From NCBI RefSeq assembly GCF_018866305.1, contig NZ_CP076456.1:2232001-2296000 (forward strand): 64,000 nt of DNA. The letters are read 5' to 3'. The notes below the pieces were generated by a model. That model saw nothing but the letters and a program-made list of their open reading frames with translations, was not told the DNA's origin and searched no databases. This document shows, piece by piece, positions 60,331 to 64,000 of the stretch (within the stretch, counting starts at the first letter, position 1; every line of letters begins with the position of its first letter). Both the position numbers and the translations under genes were made by a program. Source of the stretch: Arthrobacter sunyaminii (GTDB lineage Bacteria; Actinomycetota; Actinomycetes; Actinomycetales; Micrococcaceae).

Positions 60331-61119
60331 ATGGCACGCACATACATAGTCACTGGATCAGGATCGGGAATCGGCGCCGCTACAGCCGAACTGCTGCGCG
60401 AACGCGGCAACACCGTTGTGGGAGTGGATCTTCGCGGTGCTGAGGTCGAAGCGGACCTGAGCACTGCCGAAGGCCGCCGCACAGCGGTTGACAAGGCTGT
60501 GGAGCTCGCCGGCGGCAAGGTGGATGCAGTCATTGCCTGTGCAGGCATCTCTGCACCCGCGCCCATCACGGTTGCCGTCAACTTCTTCGGAGTTACCGAA
60601 TTCCTCGAAATGCTGGCCCCCACGCTGGCCAAGAGCGATGCGCCGCGGGCGGCCGTCGTCAGTTCCATGGCGTCGCTCCAGCCCAACTCCCCCGAGCTCG
60701 TTGACGCAATGCTGGCAGGCGACGAGGCCCGTGCGCTGGAAATCGGTGCCGCCCTCGCCGAGCAGGGTCCCCGCGTTGGATACCTCAACTACCCCTCCTC
60801 CAAGCGGGCACTCAGCCGCTGGGTTCGCCGCGCAAGCGTCACCGACACCTGGGCCGGCGCCGGCATCCCCCTGAACGCCGTTGCCCCGGGCACCGTGCTC
60901 TCGGCAATGACCAAGGAACTGCTGTCCACCCTCGAGGGACGCGAAATGGTGGACTCCTCAGTCCCCATGCCGCTGAACGGGCATTCCGACCCCATTGTCA
61001 TTGCACGCCTGCTCGCCTGGCTGACCAGCGAAGAGAACACGCACACCACGGGTCAGACCATCTACACCGACGGCGGCGCAGACGCCACGCTGCGCGGAGA
61101 CGACATCTGGGGCGCATAG
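60331..61119 (+). CDS. SDR oxidoreductase (3-alpha-hydroxysteroid dehydrogenase-like)
   Basis: A 262-residue short-chain dehydrogenase with the cofactor loop YIVTGSGSGIGAA and an unusually short region before the acceptor strand (VDLRGAEVEADLS, suggesting NAD preference through Asp). CAGIS, SSMAS and YPSSKRAL give the catalytic Ser, Tyr and Lys. The layout resembles 3-alpha-HSD/carbonyl reductases of Comamonas type. GGAG sits only three bases before ATG 60331. Substrate unknown. Confidence 0.93.
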   Translation: MARTYIVTGSGSGIGAATAELLRERGNTVVGVDLRGAEVEADLSTAEGRRTAVDKAVELAGGKVDAVIACAGISAPAPITVAVNFFGVTEFLEMLAPTLAKSDAPRAAVVSSMASLQPNSPELVDAMLAGDEARALEIGAALAEQGPRVGYLNYPSSKRALSRWVRRASVTDTWAGAGIPLNAVAPGTVLSAMTKELLSTLEGREMVDSSVPMPLNGHSDPIVIARLLAWLTSEENTHTTGQTIYTDGGADATLRGDDIWGA

Positions 61120-61140
61120 CAGGTACCCCCTGACCGGCTG

Positions 61141-62226
61141 TTACTTCTGTCGGACAACCGTTGAAGCAGCCCCGGAACTCTTGTTCCGGGGCTGCTTTTG
61201 CTTGCGGCGCAGGATGCCCAGCCGCAGGGACAGGTACGCAAGGCCCCCCGCAGGGATCGGCAGCCAGAACTGCACCAGCCGCCAGGACAGCACTCCCAGG
61301 ACGGCAGCATGGTCCGGCGCGCCAAAGGCCACGAGCATGGGCACCAGCACTCCCTCCACCAACCCGAGGCCGCCCGGGGTGAGCGGCGCCAGGGCCACCA
61401 GGTTGGCGAGCGAATAGGCCAGCAGCAGTTCTGCGGGATGAAGGACGTGCCCGTAGGCGGCGAGGAAAACCCAGAGGCACGCAGCGTCGAGCACATAACG
61501 CAGCGCGGCGAGGACCACCGCTGCCGCGAACCTGCGCGGGTCCCCGCGGAACATCTGAACCTCGGCAGCGATCGTCCGCACAAACTGCTCGGCTGAGGCG
61601 GGAGAAATCACCCTGATGGTTCGGGCCGCACTGCTTGCGATGCGGACAGCTCCGTCCAAATGCCGGTCCAGCACCGTGAGCACGGCCACGGACAACACCA
61701 GCAGCCCCAGGACCACGGCCCCGGCAGTACTGAGATAGCGTCCTGCCGCAGAGGTGCTGTGAACCGTCAGCAGTCCCGCACTGAACAGACCGGCCAGCAC
61801 CAGATTGGCTCCAACCACCTGGACGGTCGCGGCGCTCAGCGCGTTTTCTGACTGCACTCCGCACCGGGTAAGCAGGCGGAAGCGGGCGGCCGCCGACGTC
61901 GTCCCGCCGCCGGGAACGGTGTGGTTGACGGCCAGGTCTGCGAGATCAATGCGGAACAGGGTGAAGAATCCCGGACGCTCCTCTCCCGGCAGTACCTCGC
62001 GGGTGAGCCAGCTGTAGCTGGCCAGTGATCCCGTCTCCAGGAGTACGGCGAGAAGAACAAGGATGACCGGCAATCCCAGGACGGCGGAAACAATATTCCC
62101 TGATCCAGCCAGCTGCGGCAGGACGATGTATTCGACTACCAGCACGACAGCCAGTACAGCGGCCGCCCACCTCAGCAGCCGTGAATGCGCCAAACGGTGC
62201 CAGGCCTGGTGCAGGTGCTGGGGCAT
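61141..62226 (-). CDS. lysylphosphatidylglycerol synthase TM-like / UPF0104 membrane protein
   Basis: A 361-residue polytopic membrane protein of the flippase-like LPG_synthase_TM family (AglD/MprF N-terminal domain). It has about eight helices and the signature ANLVALAPLTPGGLGLVEG near 285. VNHTVPGGGTTSAAARF in the first half is the other conserved loop. No aminoacyl-transferase domain is attached. A lipid-flipping role is inferred from MprF. The C-terminal basic tail is encoded over a terminator of the opposite strand. No ideal ribosome site is seen at ATG 62226. Confidence 0.88.
   Translation of the reverse strand: MPQHLHQAWHRLAHSRLLRWAAAVLAVVLVVEYIVLPQLAGSGNIVSAVLGLPVILVLLAVLLETGSLASYSWLTREVLPGEERPGFFTLFRIDLADLAVNHTVPGGGTTSAAARFRLLTRCGVQSENALSAATVQVVGANLVLAGLFSAGLLTVHSTSAAGRYLSTAGAVVLGLLVLSVAVLTVLDRHLDGAVRIASSAARTIRVISPASAEQFVRTIAAEVQMFRGDPRRFAAAVVLAALRYVLDAACLWVFLAAYGHVLHPAELLLAYSLANLVALAPLTPGGLGLVEGVLVPMLVAFGAPDHAAVLGVLSWRLVQFWLPIPAGGLAYLSLRLGILRRKQKQPRNKSSGAASTVVRQK
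61164..61199 (+). terminator. rho-independent terminator inside convergent coding sequence
   Basis: AAGCAGCCCCGGAA and its exact complement form a 14-bp stem with a six-base loop, ending in TTTTG on the plus strand, 45 bases after the SDR stop. It lies wholly within the last codons of the opposite-strand membrane gene. Confidence 0.85.
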
Positions 62227-62338
62227 CCTTCAAGAACAGCAGAAGGGCGGCGTCCAGACCAGAGCGGAGGGGAACGCGCCCCCTGTGAAGTTCCATCACA
62301 AGAGAGCCGGGCCCAAACTTGCCCTCCGCAGCAATTTT

Positions 62339-62378
62339 CTGACACGATGTTGGCATGATGCTGACACAGTGTTGGCAT
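62339..62378. promoter_or_regulatory. twin operator ahead of the ABC transporter operon
   Basis: Two 18-bp copies, CTGACACGATGTTGGCAT and CTGACACAGTGTTGGCAT, start 22 bp apart (about two helical turns). Each is an imperfect palindrome (TGACAC...TGTTGGCA). They lie 27-67 bases before the permease start and would overlap its promoter. The regulator is probably encoded outside the window. Confidence 0.65.
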
Positions 62379-62405
62379 ATGTATCCACAACCCACGGAGA
62401 TTCCC

Positions 62406-63551
62406 ATGTTTTTAGCGCTGCGTGAACTGCGCTTCGCCAGGGCCCGGTTTGGCCTGATGGGCGGCGTCATTGCCCTCATCGCCATCCTGATGGTCCTGCT
62501 GTCCGGCCTGTCCTCCGGTCTCGTCAATGACGGCGTCTCCGGGCTCAAGTCCATGCCCGCCACAGCTTTCGCTTTCAATGAAGGCACCAAGACCGACAAC
62601 GCGTTCTCGCGAAGCGTCGTCGATGAGTCCCAGGCCGAAGCATGGCGCAGCCAGCCCGGCGTTGCGGATGTCACACTGATGGGTGCTTCCATGATGAACG
62701 GCACCACCGGTGACGGCACCCAGGTTGACCTTTCCCTCTTCGGTGTTGATTCCGACGCCTTCCTCGCGCCGGAAATCGGTGAGGGACGCGCGGTGTCCGC
62801 GCCGAACGAAATTGTTGTCTCCCCTACGGGAGCAGATGAAGGGCTGGAGCTGGGCTCCGTTGTCACCCTGGAGCGGATCGGCACGGAGCTGACCGTGGTT
62901 GGCTACACAGCCGATCAGGCCACCTTCGGGCACGTGACCGTTGCCTACCTTCCCCTCAGCACCTGGCAGTACATTGCCGGCGGCGACGCGGCCCCCGGGG
63001 CACCCTCGGAGGCCGACACCTCCGATACGTCGTTCAACACGGCCAGCACCGTGGCGCTGCTCGCCGAGGACGGTGCCGATATTGACTTCGCTGCAGGTGA
63101 CGAAGCTGCCGGAACCGTCACATCCACCCTGAAGGAATCCTTCAATGCGTCCCCCGGCTACAGTGCAGAAACCCTGACCCTGCAGATGATCCAGGTTTTC
63201 CTGTACGCCATCTGCGCACTCGTTGTCGGAGCCTTCTTCACCGTGTGGACCGTCCAGCGGAAGCACGAACTGGCCGTCCTGCGTGCCATCGGCGCCTCAA
63301 CCGGCTACCTGCTGCGCGACGGTCTGGCCCAAGCTGCCATCGTCCTGGTTGGCTTCACCGCCGCCGGCGTGCTGCTTGGCCTCGGGATGGGTGCCGGGTT
63401 GTCCGGCACTGCCATGCCGTTCGCCCTGGAAGCCGGCCCCATTGGCCTCGCCACGGCTCTGACCATCCTGCTGGGACTGATCGGCGCCGCCGCCGCCATC
63501 ATTCGAATTTCCCGGGTTGACCCCCTGGCTGCTCTGGGAGGACAGCGATGA
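62406..63551 (+). CDS. ABC transporter permease, FtsX/MacB-like
   Basis: A 381-residue membrane protein. One N-terminal helix (LMGGVIALIAILMVLLSG) is followed by a roughly 220-residue extracytoplasmic domain and three C-terminal helices, the FtsX-type layout. The cytosolic loop VQRKHELAVLRAIGAS is the coupling motif of MacB/LolC-type permeases. ATG 62406 has GGAGA at six bases. Its last four bases overlap the ATPase start. Such pairs move lipids, peptides or drugs outward or signal mechanically. Confidence 0.92.
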   Translation: MFLALRELRFARARFGLMGGVIALIAILMVLLSGLSSGLVNDGVSGLKSMPATAFAFNEGTKTDNAFSRSVVDESQAEAWRSQPGVADVTLMGASMMNGTTGDGTQVDLSLFGVDSDAFLAPEIGEGRAVSAPNEIVVSPTGADEGLELGSVVTLERIGTELTVVGYTADQATFGHVTVAYLPLSTWQYIAGGDAAPGAPSEADTSDTSFNTASTVALLAEDGADIDFAAGDEAAGTVTSTLKESFNASPGYSAETLTLQMIQVFLYAICALVVGAFFTVWTVQRKHELAVLRAIGASTGYLLRDGLAQAAIVLVGFTAAGVLLGLGMGAGLSGTAMPFALEAGPIGLATALTILLGLIGAAAAIIRISRVDPLAALGGQR

Positions 63552-64000
63552 ATACAACGACCGAACCAATCACGGACACTGCCCTGGGGCTGGTGATCGA
63601 GGGAGCCAGCCTGGCCCTCGGCGACGGTGACGCCACCGTACAGGCCCTGGATAATATCTCCCTCACGGTTCGCCCGGGCGAGCTTGTCGCCGTCGTCGGA
63701 CCCTCCGGAGCCGGCAAGTCGAGCCTTCTCGCCGCGGCCGGCGCTCTCACCAGCCCCGACGCCGGAACCATCTCCATCAACGGAACAGACCTCGCAACGC
63801 TGAACAGTGCTGCCCGCGCCCGCTTCCGGCTGCGTAACATCGGCTTTGTCTTTCAGTCCGGGAACCTGATTCCGGCACTGACGGCCGGTGAGCAGCTGGA
63901 ACTGGTGCACCGGATGGCGTTCGGCAAGAAGAGCTTCGACCCGCGGGAGCTGCTCGCAGCAGTTGGAATGGACCACAAGCTCAAGAGCCGGCCCGACCAG
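63548..64000 (+). CDS. ABC transporter ATP-binding protein (3' end outside window)
   Basis: The first 151 codons of a LolD/MacB-type ATPase partnered with the FtsX-like permease. Walker A is GPSGAGKSSLL near residue 58, and the Q-loop is FVFQSGNLIPALT. The signature and Walker B lie beyond the window edge. Its ATG overlaps the permease stop (ATGA), so it is co-translated. Confidence 0.95.
   Translation, partial: MNTTTEPITDTALGLVIEGASLALGDGDATVQALDNISLTVRPGELVAVVGPSGAGKSSLLAAAGALTSPDAGTISINGTDLATLNSAARARFRLRNIGFVFQSGNLIPALTAGEQLELVHRMAFGKKSFDPRELLAAVGMDHKLKSRPDQ

Overview
The window is about 64 kb of GC-rich, densely coding DNA from an actinobacterium. It most resembles the Micrococcaceae (Arthrobacter and relatives). 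That placement is inferred from gene content: two DUF222/HNH proteins, a PolA whose proofreading domain has lost its acidic residues, a two-domain QsuB-type dehydroshikimate dehydratase, and many GTG starts. No search was run. I see no rRNA, tRNA, CRISPR array, insertion sequence or prophage. It reads as ordinary chromosome rich in accessory catabolism.

Layout. 1-6.4 kb: polA (3' end lost at the window edge), a divergent hotdog thioesterase, a DUF222/HNH protein, a DHFR-like reductase and an Old Yellow Enzyme. 6.5-10.7 kb (minus): a PiT phosphate transporter coupled to an 80-aa membrane protein, and an hsp20 gene followed by an MFS exporter that carries two beta-sandwich modules at its C terminus. 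11.0-15.1 kb: a three-gene acid-resistance operon, glutamate decarboxylase, glutamate/GABA antiporter and glutaminase. 15.2-20.2 kb: a quinate/shikimate module with an IclR regulator, QsuB-like dehydratase, AroE/QsuD-like dehydrogenase and a divergent MHS transporter. 20.3-35.2 kb: a UbiB/AarF kinase, a GH3 glycosidase, a frameshifted SDR gene, small hotdog and VOC proteins, a DUF4389 membrane protein, dihydrolipoamide dehydrogenase, a type-B esterase, an opine/alanine dehydrogenase-like enzyme and an ABC-F ATPase. 35.3-39.5 kb: an arginase-fold protein, an NAD(P)-binding protein coupled to an ABM monooxygenase, an unknown protein and a photolyase.

39.6-48.4 kb is a tightly overlapping minus-strand operon of eight genes. 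It holds an acyl-CoA dehydrogenase, 3-hydroxyisobutyryl-CoA hydrolase, 3-hydroxyisobutyrate dehydrogenase, two crotonases, an aldehyde dehydrogenase, an acyl-CoA synthetase and a terminal MarR regulator. The first four genes match valine/isobutyrate catabolism. A perfect 18-bp palindrome lies just ahead of the first gene. 48.8-50.2 kb carries a thiosulfate uptake pair (TsuA/TsuB). 50.3-54.7 kb: a PaaG-like crotonase, an acyl-CoA synthetase, an aldo-keto reductase and an SDR. 54.7-64 kb: a second DUF222/HNH protein, an MFS exporter with a divergent TetR regulator, a second frameshifted SDR, a UBP-type zinc-finger protein, another SDR, a flippase-like membrane protein and an ABC permease/ATPase pair that runs off the window.

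Cross-cutting signals are four separate 18-bp (hexapeptide) tandem repeats inside or at the ends of coding sequences, several well-formed candidate operators, hairpin terminators embedded in the 3' coding end of convergent genes, and two broken SDR genes with identifiable frameshift lesions. No single wholly new system is evident. The best candidates for novelty are the MFS/beta-sandwich fusion coupled to hsp20, the PiT partner protein, and the hexapeptide tails.
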